From an uncultured Eubacteriales bacterium (GTDB lineage Bacteria; Bacillota; Clostridia; Oscillospirales; CAG-272): DNA of 64,000 bases. Below, piece after piece: positions 25,214-34,928 of the stretch. Both the position numbers and the translations under genes were made by a program. The stretch covers positions 77,736 through 141,735 of the forward strand of contig CAKXXW010000001.1 in the NCBI GenBank assembly GCA_934378145.1, read 5' to 3'. Each line of letters begins with the position of its first letter. The first letter of the stretch is position 1. The notes beneath the pieces are model-generated. The model made no database searches. It was not told where the DNA came from and saw only the letters and a program-made list of their open reading frames with translations.

Positions 25214-26239
25214 ATGAGTGAAAAGGTACTCTGTGCCATGAGCGGAGGCGTCGACAGCTCCGCCGCGGCACTGTTTCTGCTTGAGAAGGGCTACGATGTC
25301 ACGGGTCTTACCTTAAGGCTCGCCTCGGAGGGTGAAAAGGACATTGCCGACGCCGCCGATGTCTGCCGCAAAATAGGAATACCTCATATCGCCCTTGATA
25401 TGCGCGCCGAATTCGAGAGGCTCGTCGAACGCCCATTCTGCGAAGCCTACATCGCGGGCGAGACCCCGAATCCCTGCGTCATCTGCAACAAGTATATAAA
25501 GTTCGGACTTCTGCTCGGGTATGCCGACGAACACGGTTTTGAACGCATCGCAACGGGTCACTACGCCTCGATCGCCGAATATAACGGTCACACGCTGATC
25601 CGCCGCGCCGACGACAAGAAGAAAGATCAGAGCTATGTTCTCTGGCAGCTCCCCGAAAGCACCGTAAAACGCGCGATATTCCCTCTCGCCTCGATGACAA
25701 AGCCGGAGGTCAGAGATGTCTCGGCGGATCACGGTTTTGAAAACGCTTACAGATCCGACAGCCAGGACATCTGCTTTGTCCCCGACGGGGACTATGTCGC
25801 CTTCATAGAAAGGCTGACCGGCTACCGTTGCGAAAGCGGCAACTTCATCGACCGTGAAGGAAATATTCTCGGCACTCACCGCGGGAATATCCGCTATACG
25901 GTCGGTCAGCGCAAAGGACTCGGCATCTCGCTCGGCGAGCCAGCCTATGTTCTCTGCCGCAATGCCTCCGACAACAGCGTTACCCTCGGGCGCGATGAAG
26001 ATCTTTTCCGGTGCGAAATAACCCTGCACGATTCGAGAGTGAGCGAGGCTTTCCCCCTCCCCGGCAGGTTCGATGTAAAGATAAGATATGCGCACAGGGC
26101 GTCTCCTGCGACCGTCACCGACCTCGGCGGCGGCAGGCTCCGAGTCGAATTCGACGAGCCTCAGCGCGCGCCGGCAAAGGGGCAGTCCGCCGTTCTCTAC
26201 TCCGGCGACCTTCTCTGCGGCGGAGGTTTTATAGAATAA
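25214..26239 (+). CDS. mnmA: tRNA-specific 2-thiouridylase
   Basis: MnmA installs the 2-thio group on U34 of Lys, Glu and Gln tRNAs, using sulfur relayed from a cysteine desulfurase. The 341-residue product has the PP-loop SGGVDSS (about 9-15), the first catalytic cysteine in NPCVICN and the second in SQDICFV, and the C-terminal barrel region. The ATG at 25214 has GGGAGG 7 nt upstream, inside the end of trmL. A perfect terminator begins at its stop codon. The MnmM methylase gene at 56147 acts on the same nucleotide in known systems. Confidence 0.97.
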   Translation: MSEKVLCAMSGGVDSSAAALFLLEKGYDVTGLTLRLASEGEKDIADAADVCRKIGIPHIALDMRAEFERLVERPFCEAYIAGETPNPCVICNKYIKFGLLLGYADEHGFERIATGHYASIAEYNGHTLIRRADDKKKDQSYVLWQLPESTVKRAIFPLASMTKPEVRDVSADHGFENAYRSDSQDICFVPDGDYVAFIERLTGYRCESGNFIDREGNILGTHRGNIRYTVGQRKGLGISLGEPAYVLCRNASDNSVTLGRDEDLFRCEITLHDSRVSEAFPLPGRFDVKIRYAHRASPATVTDLGGGRLRVEFDEPQRAPAKGQSAVLYSGDLLCGGGFIE

Positions 26240-26271
26240 AGCTCTGCGGCTTTACGCCGCAGAGCTTTATT
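26235..26271. terminator. Bidirectional terminator after mnmA
   Basis: A perfect 16-bp stem (26235-26250 with 26256-26271, loop tttac) starts in the last codon of mnmA and is followed by CTTTTTT. It also ends the convergent FtsX-type permease gene. Confidence 0.9.
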
Positions 26272-26289
26272 CTTTTTTATTTTTATTGT

Positions 26290-29055
26290 TTATTCGTTTG
26301 CCTTCATAGCCTCGACCATATCGGTCTTTCTGACATTCCGCCGCATGATGAGGTCGACGAAAAGCGTGAAGGCCACCGATATGAGCATGGCAAAGATATA
26401 GCTTTCAAAGTAAATGTGCCTGCCGAACATGATCTGATCGATCTCTATGGTTCTCACGACAAAGGAGTGCAGCCATATCCCGACGAAAAGCCCGATAAAT
26501 GCGCCCACAAAGCTGAGAAGATCCGATTCGCGGAAGATATACCGCTCGGTCTCGATCTTACGGAAGCCGAGGACTCGCAGAGTCGCAAGCTCGCGGCGGC
26601 GTTCGCAGATGTTGACATTCGTGAGGTTGTACAGCACGACCACGGAAAGCAGTCCCGCCGCAAGTATCAGAATATATACGACGCCGTTTATGCTCTTTAT
26701 CGAATTCGCGAAGGTCTCCTTGAGCGTCGCGGTCGATCCGGCATATGTCACATTCGGGTGATCCATGACCTCCGAAAGCGCGGCGGTGGGATCGGTACCT
26801 TCCGTGAGGATGCAGAGCGTGCGGTTATATTCCGGCTCGGCACCGAAAAGCGATCCATAGCCTTCCCCGGTCATATATGCGTAGGCGGCAATATAATTTT
26901 CCGCGATGCCGACGACCTTTACTTCGGCATTCTTCCCCGCGGCATTCTCAAGCGTCACCGTGTCTCCGACAGAGGCGCCGAGCTGTTCGCTGAGCTTCTC
27001 GGTCAGAATTATGCCCGAGCTGTCAAGAGAAAGCGTTTTCCCGCTCTTCCTCTCACGCAGGAGGACAAAGTCGGGGAATTTTTCGGTGTCCCTGACGGCG
27101 AAGAGCTTGATATTCTCACCGCTTCCGGTCTTCGTCACCTTTCCGCTCTCCTCGGTATAGAACATACTTTCCTTTATGCACCCTTCACCGTCGGCGAAGA
27201 AGGCGTCGGTTGCCTCTCCGTCCGTGAGGGGCTTTTTCAGTATGGCGTTGAGGTCATAACGGTAGATCTCGCCGTACTGTTTGTCGACTATGTCTCCGAC
27301 CGAGTCGCGGATACCGAAGCCGGTAAGGAGCAGCGCACTGCATCCCGCGACACCGATCACGGTCATAAACAGGCGCTTTTTGTACCTGAAAATATTTCTG
27401 AACATGACCTTGCGGGTGAAGGAGAGCCGCTTCCAGATGAAGGGTACCCGTTCAAGGAGTATCCGCTTCCCCGCCGCGGGAGCCTTCGGCCGCATAAGCT
27501 CGGCGGGAGTGGCTCTCAGCTCGCTTCCGCAAGCCGAAAGCGTTGCCACGACGATGCTTCCGACGGTTATCGGGGCGACCCATGCCGCGATCTCGGGGCG
27601 GAAAGGAGTCCTTATCGCCGGCAGCATAAACATCATACTGTACGCCGAATTTATCACGAGCGGGAAAAGTCTGAATCCCGCCGCAAATCCTATCACGCAT
27701 CCGAGGAAGGATGAAGACAGGCTGAAAATGAGGTATTCCGAAAGTATCTGCCCGTTCGTGAATCCGAGTGCCTTCAGCGTCCCGATCTGTCCGCGGTTCT
27801 CCTCGACAAGGCGCGTCATCGTCGTAAGTGCCACAAGCAGTGCGACCGCAAAGAAGAATACCGGAAAGATCTTCGAGAGTGCCGCGAGCTTGCTCACATT
27901 GCTGTCATATGAGATATATCCGACCGACTCGCTGCGGAGCCTCACGATCCAGCTCCCGTCATAGTCGGCTTCGGCGGCGCTCTTAAGCTTCTCAAGCTGA
28001 CGGTCAAGGCTCTTTATTATCGCGGGAGACTCCGTCGCGGCTTCCGATTCGCGTTTCAGCTCCTCTGTGACGAGCGTCTGCGTCTTCCGGAGCATCTCGG
28101 CAAGGGCGGGATCCGAGGATGCAAGCTCCGTTGCCGTCGCCGAATTCCTGAAAAGTCCCGCAAGTGCCGCAGCGGCGAGCGAAGTGCGTTTTTCCACGGC
28201 GTCCGAGGCGGCGTTCCTGAGCTTTTCGACCGACCCGGCGGCAGAGGCATACTGCTTTTTCACCTCATCCGCACGGATGACGGCGCGGTCCTTTCCGACC
28301 GTCGAAAGTCTCTTTTCAAGCGAATCTATAAGTGCCGCGTAGTCATCGCCGAATGTGTCAAGCTCCGCCGCACCTTCCGCGATAACATAAATGTCGGTGT
28401 AGACCGATGACAGGCAGTAATCCTCCATCGTGTAGACATTCATTGAAATGCTTCCGGTCCCGACGGTGGTAGGCTCCGCCGTGACGCTTATGCAGAGCGG
28501 GCTTTCGACAAAGCCGACGACCGTGAGGCTCTCCGAGGCAAAGTTCTTTTTCAGTGTGTCATAGTTCTCGTTGTCCCGCGAGAGCGTGATCCTGTCCCCC
28601 TCTTCGACACTGCCGCCGAGATACTTTCCGTGAGTTATCTGTACAAGACACTCTCCGGGATTTTCGGGCAGGCGTCCGCTCTTCAGTACAAAGCCGTTAA
28701 GCTCGGGTCTGCCGTCCTTGCCGAGCGAGGCATACACGCGGCAGGTATGGCTGTCGTTATGCGGAGTCAGGAACACCGCGTCAATCGTTTTACCGCCGAC
28801 CGCTGTTTCGACTCCCGCCGTATTCCTCACCGCCGCCACATCGTCACCGGTAAAGCCGAGAAGCGATTTGAGGTCTATGTCGTACATCCTGTAATCGTCC
28901 ATATACCTGTCGGCTGTCGCGTGCATATCGGGAGAGGTCGCCGCAAGCCCCGCCATAAAGCCCGAGCCGAGCGCGACTATGAACATTATCGAAAGGTAGC
29001 GGTTAAGGTTTCCCTTAATGCTCCGCAGTATATTTCTGCGTCTGATCCTTTTCAT
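26290..29055 (-). CDS. ABC transporter permease, FtsX/MacB type
   Basis: A 921-residue permease with one N-terminal membrane helix, a large extracytoplasmic region (about 40-390) that includes a helical, probably coiled-coil stretch (about 255-370, rich in Ala/Glu/Lys/Arg), a first FtsX block of three helices (about 395-510), a second extracytoplasmic domain (about 565-790) and a final FtsX block (about 800-910). This is the mechanotransmission type of ABC protein, which moves outer domains rather than importing solutes. Its ATG directly follows the stop codon of the ATPase gene (TAAATG). No sensor kinase is adjacent. Roles in lipoprotein or peptide handling or in antimicrobial resistance are possible. 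Confidence 0.88.
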   Translation of the reverse strand: MKRIRRRNILRSIKGNLNRYLSIMFIVALGSGFMAGLAATSPDMHATADRYMDDYRMYDIDLKSLLGFTGDDVAAVRNTAGVETAVGGKTIDAVFLTPHNDSHTCRVYASLGKDGRPELNGFVLKSGRLPENPGECLVQITHGKYLGGSVEEGDRITLSRDNENYDTLKKNFASESLTVVGFVESPLCISVTAEPTTVGTGSISMNVYTMEDYCLSSVYTDIYVIAEGAAELDTFGDDYAALIDSLEKRLSTVGKDRAVIRADEVKKQYASAAGSVEKLRNAASDAVEKRTSLAAAALAGLFRNSATATELASSDPALAEMLRKTQTLVTEELKRESEAATESPAIIKSLDRQLEKLKSAAEADYDGSWIVRLRSESVGYISYDSNVSKLAALSKIFPVFFFAVALLVALTTMTRLVEENRGQIGTLKALGFTNGQILSEYLIFSLSSSFLGCVIGFAAGFRLFPLVINSAYSMMFMLPAIRTPFRPEIAAWVAPITVGSIVVATLSACGSELRATPAELMRPKAPAAGKRILLERVPFIWKRLSFTRKVMFRNIFRYKKRLFMTVIGVAGCSALLLTGFGIRDSVGDIVDKQYGEIYRYDLNAILKKPLTDGEATDAFFADGEGCIKESMFYTEESGKVTKTGSGENIKLFAVRDTEKFPDFVLLRERKSGKTLSLDSSGIILTEKLSEQLGASVGDTVTLENAAGKNAEVKVVGIAENYIAAYAYMTGEGYGSLFGAEPEYNRTLCILTEGTDPTAALSEVMDHPNVTYAGSTATLKETFANSIKSINGVVYILILAAGLLSVVVLYNLTNVNICERRRELATLRVLGFRKIETERYIFRESDLLSFVGAFIGLFVGIWLHSFVVRTIEIDQIMFGRHIYFESYIFAMLISVAFTLFVDLIMRRNVRKTDMVEAMKANE

Positions 29056-29757
29056 TTACCACTCGATCCTTTCGACAGGTACCGGAGAGGTGTTCTGCTC
29101 GACCGAGATGACCTTTCCGCTTCTGACCCTTATCACGCGGTCGGCTATCTGCGTAAGCACGCCGTTGTGCGTGATTATTATGACCGTCTTTCCGGTCTCG
29201 CGGCAGGTCTTCTGCAAAAGCTCGAGGACTGCCTTACCCGTGTTGAAATCGAGCGCTCCGGTCGGCTCGTCGCAAAGGATTATCTTCGGATTCTTCGCCA
29301 GCGCGCGGGCGATCGATACCCTCTGCTGTTCCCCGCCCGAGAGCTGTGCCGGGAAATTATTCATCCTGTCGGCAAGTCCGACCGATTCAAGCGTTTTCGC
29401 CGCGTCAAGGCTCCCTTTGCATATCTCGGCGGCAAGCTCGACATTCTCAAGCGCCGTGAGATTCTGCACAAGGTTGTAAAACTGAAACACAAAGCCCACA
29501 TCGGTGCGCCTGTAATCGGTAAGCTCGCGGTCGTTCATATCGCTGATGACCCTGCCGTCGAGCTTTACGCTCCCTTCGGAGGCACTGTCCATTCCTCCGA
29601 GGATGTTGAGGAGCGTGGTCTTTCCGGCTCCGCTGTGACCGACGATGACGCAAAGCTCGCCCTTCTCGACGGTAAAGCTCATATCGTTCAGCGCGTATAT
29701 TTTGTTCTCGCCGCTTTTATATATCTTTGAAACATGCTCAAATTCTATGTATGCCAT
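29056..29757 (-). CDS. ABC transporter ATP-binding protein, MacB/LolD type
   Basis: A 233-residue ATPase with Walker A GHSGAGKT, signature LSGGEQQRVS, Walker B ILCDEPTGALD and a switch His in IITHN. The layout is typical of the MacB/LolD/BceA group that pairs with FtsX-fold permeases, and the permease gene follows with no gap. The lipase-like lipoprotein gene lies 9 nt upstream on the same strand, so the three probably form one operon. Confidence 0.93.
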   Translation of the reverse strand: MAYIEFEHVSKIYKSGENKIYALNDMSFTVEKGELCVIVGHSGAGKTTLLNILGGMDSASEGSVKLDGRVISDMNDRELTDYRRTDVGFVFQFYNLVQNLTALENVELAAEICKGSLDAAKTLESVGLADRMNNFPAQLSGGEQQRVSIARALAKNPKIILCDEPTGALDFNTGKAVLELLQKTCRETGKTVIIITHNGVLTQIADRVIRVRSGKVISVEQNTSPVPVERIEW

Positions 29758-29766
29758 AATGCTCCC

Positions 29767-30984
29767 TCACTTCCCGTAGTTCTTTATAAGATCGAAATAC
29801 CTGCCCGGCAGATGCTCGGTCAGTATCGCGGCATATCCCGCGCCGTGGTCGGCTCCTCCGCGCTTTGCAAGCCCGAGCAGCGGATAAAGGTCGCTGTCGG
29901 ACGAAACAAGATCATCCGGAATACCACCGTTGCCGCCTTCCGTCCCGAGCTGCCCAAGAATCGCCACGGCAAGGTCAAAGGGCGTTATCCCGTCCTCCGA
30001 AAGCCCCGCCGATGTAAGCGAATGTGCATCGCCGTAATAAGAGGAAACGGTCGGTGCCAGCGCAAAGATCACCGATGTGACCTCCGCAACTCTCTTTTCG
30101 GCATCGGGATCGGCGGAAAGCATAATATCCTTCCCGACCCTTGAAAATCCCCATTCGGCAAGCGGGAGAGCCGTCACAAGATCGCCCCCGTTTATCAGGT
30201 TGAATACATTGTCGCAGTCCTTCCCGAGCTTATCGTCCCGCAGCGTCGCCGGCGTCGCGAAGGTATAGGCATAGACATTTTCCTTCCCGTACTTCGCGTC
30301 AAGAAGCATACCGAGAAGATTAGTGCAGGCTCCCCCGCGGCTGTGTCCGCAGACAAGGATGACAGGATCGGAAGTTCCCCTCACCGCACCCGAGATACCG
30401 TTGAAGACATCCTCGGCGGCAAAAAGAAAATTCTCGGCAAAGACCGCTTCGTCGCTGTGCGAGGGGGCAAAATCAATGTCAGAATACCACTCGCCGCCCT
30501 CGGTGCCTCTTATCGCCACGACGAAAAGCGTTCTTTTCTTTCCTCCGAGCGTTATCTCGGTCTTCCCGACCGTATATGCGCAGGTATGCGAGAGGTCGTC
30601 GGCATCCTTGCCGTAGCCGTTCTGAAGCACGACCTTAAGCCCTGCCTTCCCGAAAAGCTCGCTCTCCTTTTCCTTCGTATGCCCCGAACAGAGAGTCAGG
30701 GTCTGAAGCGCAAGCCCGACCGAAAATTCACTGCTTGACGCCGGAATCGCAAGCGGCGAGAGCGCCACCTCTTCGTTTATCGCGGCATTTTTGAGCGCCT
30801 CTTTCACCGCCGAAAGATCATTGTCGCTCTCCGGTATCTCTTCGGCACCCGTGCTTTCGCTGTCGGAAGTACCGGTCGGTGCCCCTCCGTCGTCCGGTGT
30901 CTGCCCGCACGAAACAGCGCAGAGAAGCATCGCGAACGCCGCAAGCAGGCATATCAGTCCTTTGATAACAGTTTTTATATTCAT
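29767..30984 (-). CDS. Lipase class 3-like lipoprotein
   Basis: A 405-residue exported lipoprotein. The signal peptide ends in the lipobox AVSC (Cys26), followed by an acidic Ser/Thr linker. The alpha/beta-hydrolase domain (about 75-400) shows VAIRGTE (oxyanion side), the nucleophile elbow GHSRGG, and candidate acid and base residues in INGGDLVT and DAHSLT. This matches lipase class 3 enzymes, but the natural ester is unknown. AAGGTGAGG lies upstream of the ATG. It is the first gene before the MacB-like ABC pair, suggesting that a surface hydrolase and a mechanotransmission transporter work together. Confidence 0.82.
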   Translation of the reverse strand: MNIKTVIKGLICLLAAFAMLLCAVSCGQTPDDGGAPTGTSDSESTGAEEIPESDNDLSAVKEALKNAAINEEVALSPLAIPASSSEFSVGLALQTLTLCSGHTKEKESELFGKAGLKVVLQNGYGKDADDLSHTCAYTVGKTEITLGGKKRTLFVVAIRGTEGGEWYSDIDFAPSHSDEAVFAENFLFAAEDVFNGISGAVRGTSDPVILVCGHSRGGACTNLLGMLLDAKYGKENVYAYTFATPATLRDDKLGKDCDNVFNLINGGDLVTALPLAEWGFSRVGKDIMLSADPDAEKRVAEVTSVIFALAPTVSSYYGDAHSLTSAGLSEDGITPFDLAVAILGQLGTEGGNGGIPDDLVSSDSDLYPLLGLAKRGGADHGAGYAAILTEHLPGRYFDLIKNYGK

Positions 30985-31013
30985 TATGCTACCTCACCTT
31001 AAATGTGCCTGTA

Positions 31014-31042
31014 ATTATAACACATTTGCTCTCTGTAGTAAA
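31014..31042 (-). promoter_or_regulatory. Promoter for the lipase-ABC operon
   Basis: On the minus strand: TTTACT (31042-31037), 17-bp spacer, TATAAT (31019-31014), 30 nt before the lipoprotein start codon. Confidence 0.6.
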
Positions 31043-31072
31043 GAAGACTCTGTAAATTTTCGTGCCGGAAAG

Positions 31073-31101
31073 AAAAAGTCCGCCCGGAAGGACAGACTTT
31101 T
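31073..31101 (-). terminator. Possible terminator after the phosphohexomutase gene
   Basis: AAAAGTC (31074-31080) can pair with GACTTTT (31095-31101), with an alternative inner GTCC/GGAC pairing. In the minus direction it runs into CTTTTTCTTTCC. The stem is short, so confidence is limited. Confidence 0.45.
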
Positions 31102-31109
31102 CCTGCTTA

Positions 31110-32525
31110 TCAAATTCTGAGGAAGTTCTTGAATCGCTCTGTAAGCGCTCTCGCCGATGCCTCATCGCCCGATTCGGCAAAAATGCGAAGGAGCGGTTCG
31201 GTTCCCGAGAAGCGGCAGATGACAAAGGAGCCGTCGGTGAAGTAGACCTTACACCCGTCCTCATACCCGACTCTTTCGATCGTTTTACCGAAATCCGGCA
31301 GACGCTTTTCGATCATAACGGTGCGGTTGATGCTTTCTTTATCTTCCGGACGGAAGACAAGGTTATCCTCGACCATGACATGTTCGCCGTACTTTCCGGT
31401 AAGCTCACGCCAGAATTCGGAGGGTGACTTTCCGGTCGCGCACATCATCTCGACAAAGAGCGCCGCCGCGTAGATGGAATCCTTTCCGAATATATGCCCC
31501 CTGACGGTAAGTCCGCCTGAGGATTCTCCGCCGAGGATCGCGTCGACCTCGTCGAGCTTTGCCGAGATATACTTGAAGCCCACGGGGACCTCGTAACACT
31601 TCTCGCCGTAATCCTCCGCCATCCTGTCAAGCATATGTGTCGTGGCAAGGTTTCTCACGACCGGTCCCTTCCAGCCCCTGTATTCATGCAGGTAGCAGTA
31701 AAGCATTGCAAGTATCTGATTTGCGTCTATATACTCGCCGTTGCTGTCGATGATACCGAGCCTGTCACCGTCGCCGTCGGTCGCGATACCAAGCTCATAC
31801 CCTTCGGCGATCACCCGATCGCGCAGGTCATAGAGCCTGCTCTTTCCCGGAGCGGGCATACTTCCGCCGAAGTAAGCATCCTTGTTGTAATTCATAAGGT
31901 CGACCGTGCAGCGCGCGGTATAAAGTATGACCATGAGAGGATATGTCCCCGACCCGTGCATCGGGTCAAAGAGTATCCTCGGGCCGTGTTCCCTTATCGC
32001 ATTCATATCAAGGTTGGATATGATCGAATCTATGAAGCCGTTGAAGGGATTTTTGAGGCAGACGGCAAGTCCCTCTCCGACAGCCTTCCCGAAGGGCATA
32101 AAGGCAGGCTCGCCGACATTCGCGATAAGCTCTTCGAGCCTTTGCGTGCGTTCGACGGGCGCATCCCTGCCCTCCTCGATTATGAGCTTCACGCCGTTGT
32201 ACTCGGGGGGATTGTGGCTCGCCGTGACCTCAAGCCCGTAATAAAGCCCCTCGCTCTTTACCGTGTACATTACGAGCGGAGTGGGCGCCGAGCGCTTCAT
32301 ATAGTACACCTTCACACCGTTCGCGCAAAGCACCTCCGCAAGCCAGATCGCCGCCTTGTCGGAGAGAAAACGCCTGTCGTAGCCTATGATGACGGGCTTA
32401 TCGGTGCGCCCCTCCTCTTTCATAAGTTCCGCGACGCCCTGCGCTACGCGGCGTATATTTTCCTGTGTAAAATCCTCACCGATCACGGCTCTCCAACCGC
32501 CGGTGCCGAATCTGATCTCAGACAT
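31110..32525 (-). CDS. Phosphoglucomutase/phosphomannomutase family enzyme
   Basis: A 471-residue alpha-D-phosphohexomutase, which moves a phosphate between C1 and C6 of hexose phosphates through a phosphoserine. The active-site serine is in TASHNPPEYNG, the metal loop is DGDGDRLGI, the sugar-binding loop is GGESSGGL, and the phosphate-binding loop is RFSGTEPLLR near the C-terminus. It follows nagB by 9 nt on the same strand, so one promoter (33280-33308) should serve both. The nagB link hints at amino-sugar metabolism, but Glc, Man and GlcN phosphates cannot be told apart by eye. Confidence 0.9.
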   Translation of the reverse strand: MSEIRFGTGGWRAVIGEDFTQENIRRVAQGVAELMKEEGRTDKPVIIGYDRRFLSDKAAIWLAEVLCANGVKVYYMKRSAPTPLVMYTVKSEGLYYGLEVTASHNPPEYNGVKLIIEEGRDAPVERTQRLEELIANVGEPAFMPFGKAVGEGLAVCLKNPFNGFIDSIISNLDMNAIREHGPRILFDPMHGSGTYPLMVILYTARCTVDLMNYNKDAYFGGSMPAPGKSRLYDLRDRVIAEGYELGIATDGDGDRLGIIDSNGEYIDANQILAMLYCYLHEYRGWKGPVVRNLATTHMLDRMAEDYGEKCYEVPVGFKYISAKLDEVDAILGGESSGGLTVRGHIFGKDSIYAAALFVEMMCATGKSPSEFWRELTGKYGEHVMVEDNLVFRPEDKESINRTVMIEKRLPDFGKTIERVGYEDGCKVYFTDGSFVICRFSGTEPLLRIFAESGDEASARALTERFKNFLRI

Positions 32526-32534
32526 ATATTTCGC

Positions 32535-33245
32535 TTATTCCTCGCTGAAGATAACGGTCACATCTCTGTGAAGCTGAAGGAGAGATGCGGGAAGGTTCGG
32601 GGTGATCTTTCCGTTGAGAGCCTCCATAAGTACATCCTTTTTCGCCTTGCCGTTCGCGATGAGAAGGATCTTCTTTGCCTTCATGATAGAACCCATTCCC
32701 ATCGAGACAGCCTGCTTCGGCACCTCGTCAATACTGCTGAAGAACCTTGAGTTCGCCTCGATAGTCGAGGGCAGAAGGTCGACCACATGGGTCTCCGCGG
32801 TGAAGTGATCGTCGGGTTCGTTGAAGCCTATATGACCGTCGGGACCGATACCGAGGAGCTGAAGGTCGATACCGCCGAGACGGGTGACTCTCGCGTCATA
32901 TTCACTGCATTCGGCGGCAAGGTCGGAAGCGCAGCCGTTCGGAACAAAGGTGTTCTCGGGCTTGATATTTACATAATTAAAGAGATGGTCCTGCATAAAA
33001 TAGCGGTAGCTCTGCTCATGGCTTCCGTCAAGGCCGACATACTCGTCAAGATTTATCGAAATGACATCCGAAAAATCAAGGCAGCCCTTATTGAATTTCT
33101 CGACAAGGCACTTGTACACGCCGACCGGAGAAGACCCCGTTGCAAGTCCGAGAACGCTGTCGGGCTTGAGTATGACCTGCGCCGCGATATACTCCGCGGC
33201 AAGCTCGCTGAGCTTTTCATAGCTGTTTGTTACTGTGAGTTTCAT
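32535..33245 (-). CDS. nagB: Glucosamine-6-phosphate deaminase
   Basis: NagB converts glucosamine 6-phosphate to fructose 6-phosphate and ammonia, feeding amino sugars into glycolysis. The 236-residue product is the short form without the allosteric C-terminal tail of the E. coli enzyme. Visible motifs are GLATGSSPVGVY (phosphate loop), NLDEYVGL (catalytic Asp) and GIGPDGHIGFNEP (general-base His). A CGGAGG site precedes the ATG. It is first in a two-gene operon with the phosphohexomutase. Confidence 0.95.
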   Translation of the reverse strand: MKLTVTNSYEKLSELAAEYIAAQVILKPDSVLGLATGSSPVGVYKCLVEKFNKGCLDFSDVISINLDEYVGLDGSHEQSYRYFMQDHLFNYVNIKPENTFVPNGCASDLAAECSEYDARVTRLGGIDLQLLGIGPDGHIGFNEPDDHFTAETHVVDLLPSTIEANSRFFSSIDEVPKQAVSMGMGSIMKAKKILLIANGKAKKDVLMEALNGKITPNLPASLLQLHRDVTVIFSEE

Positions 33246-33279
33246 ATTTTTCCTCCGAAGGTATTTTTAACTTTCCTCT

Positions 33280-33308
33280 ATTTTATCACAACGCGGCGCA
33301 AAAATCAA
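33280..33308 (-). promoter_or_regulatory. Promoter for nagB-phosphohexomutase
   Basis: On the minus strand: TTGATT (33308-33303), 17-bp spacer, TAAAAT (33285-33280) with a TGA extension. Confidence 0.65.
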
Positions 33309-33326
33309 CTGGAAACCCCTTTTTTA

Positions 33327-34928
33327 TCAAAGTTTCGCAAATACCGCGCTCCCGCGGACATTTATCCAACGATAAAGCACAAAAGTGACGCCGGCATTGA
33401 CTGCGGTAAGTATCGCAAGTCCCGCCGCAGAGCTGACGACCGTTGTAAGGGCAAAAAGCGCGACCGCCGTCAAAATCACATATACCCAGCCTCCGAAAAG
33501 CGTCACGAAGGTGCTGAGGCTCTGCTTTATAGGCGTGATCTCGCTCTGCCATGTAAGATTCGGCGCGCGAAGGTTCATATAAAGTCCGAAGCACGCCGAA
33601 AGGAGCGTAAAGCTCAGCGAGAAAAGAAGCACGAGCAGAGTGGATGCTGTCCCGAGCCGCATAAATATACCCGCGCTGAGTACGCAGAGAGTCACGGGGA
33701 GTGCGGTGAGGATAAGCTGCATGGCGAGCTTTGCGCGAAGCACCGTGCGGCAATCCACCGGAAGCGACTGAAGCACCCAGATGTTCTTCCCCTCAAGCGA
33801 CACCGAGGGCGCCGTAGTATCGTTCATCGTCGAAAGCAGGCATACTGCAATCCCCACAGCGACCGGAAGAATATCGAATCCCTCGAATTCCTCCGCTGCG
33901 ATCCCTGCAAGCGCTCCGCCCTTGATCGCGGCAAACACCGCCGCAACGACAAGGAACACCGTACCGAATCCGCAGTTCAGCATATAAGTCGGGCTTGAAG
34001 CAAAGCGCCTGAACTCCTTCCCGAGCAGTGCGCCGAAGGGACTCTTCACGCGGGTCTCGGAATTCTTTTTTTCTTTTACCTTTGCCGTTCCGCCCGACGA
34101 GGTGGCAATCTTTATGAAGCTCTTTGAAAGCACGAGATATGTCAGCGCACATACCGCCGCCGTCATAAGCACGACCGACAGCACCGAGGGAATGTCACCC
34201 GTACCCGAAAGTCCCGTGACATAGAGCGGATAGGCGTATTTCATTATTCCGTTACCTATCGCGCCGGAATTCCGGACAAGAGAGGCAATTATCCTGTTCG
34301 CCTGAAAATACAGCATATAGTACGCTGCAAAGGCAACGATCGAGATGACCACGGTAATAAAGCTGCGGTTTTTGAGCTTCACGCTTATCTTCGCGATCAC
34401 CCAGCCGAAAATACACGAGAGCGCAAGCACCTCCATCGGCACGGTCAGGAATGTCGTCAGCGCGCCTGTCAGGGTATGGATACCGAACGGCGCCACGATC
34501 GCATAAACCGCTATGGCGGGGACAATGACTACCTCCGAGAACATAAAGCCCATAACAAAGACTCCGAGAAGTCTTGACAAAACAAGTTTGCCGACCGGTA
34601 TCGGGAGCGAGAGCAGAAGATCATTATCCTTCGCAAGGTAAAGCCCCGAATAAGTGTTGAAAACGCTTCCGAAGACTCCCATGGCGACCGCGATCAGGCG
34701 AAACATCGTAAAATACACCCATCCCATGCCAGAATCATTCATAGGCTTGCATATACCGATCGCGAGGACCGTGAACATTCCGCCGATGATGAAGGCCATA
34801 AGGATCGCATAAAGCACTATCAGCGTAATGCTTGATGCCTGCGACCTTTTCTTTCCCGTTTTCCTGTTGATAAAGAAGCTCTGGTTTATCTCGAAAAGCT
34901 GTTTTTTAAGAAGTGCCGCAAGCATCAT
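33327..34928 (-). CDS. ABC-2 type exporter permease
   Basis: A 533-residue permease with about 12 predicted membrane helices in two similar halves and the cytoplasmic motif LAKDNDLLLSLPIPVGKLVLSR, typical of large putative ABC exporter permeases of Firmicutes. Its start overlaps the stop of the ATPase gene by 4 nt, so translation is coupled. The cargo is unknown. It is the last gene of the tetR-ATPase-permease unit and lies just upstream of the nagB promoter. Confidence 0.85.
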   Translation of the reverse strand: MMLAALLKKQLFEINQSFFINRKTGKKRSQASSITLIVLYAILMAFIIGGMFTVLAIGICKPMNDSGMGWVYFTMFRLIAVAMGVFGSVFNTYSGLYLAKDNDLLLSLPIPVGKLVLSRLLGVFVMGFMFSEVVIVPAIAVYAIVAPFGIHTLTGALTTFLTVPMEVLALSCIFGWVIAKISVKLKNRSFITVVISIVAFAAYYMLYFQANRIIASLVRNSGAIGNGIMKYAYPLYVTGLSGTGDIPSVLSVVLMTAAVCALTYLVLSKSFIKIATSSGGTAKVKEKKNSETRVKSPFGALLGKEFRRFASSPTYMLNCGFGTVFLVVAAVFAAIKGGALAGIAAEEFEGFDILPVAVGIAVCLLSTMNDTTAPSVSLEGKNIWVLQSLPVDCRTVLRAKLAMQLILTALPVTLCVLSAGIFMRLGTASTLLVLLFSLSFTLLSACFGLYMNLRAPNLTWQSEITPIKQSLSTFVTLFGGWVYVILTAVALFALTTVVSSAAGLAILTAVNAGVTFVLYRWINVRGSAVFAKL

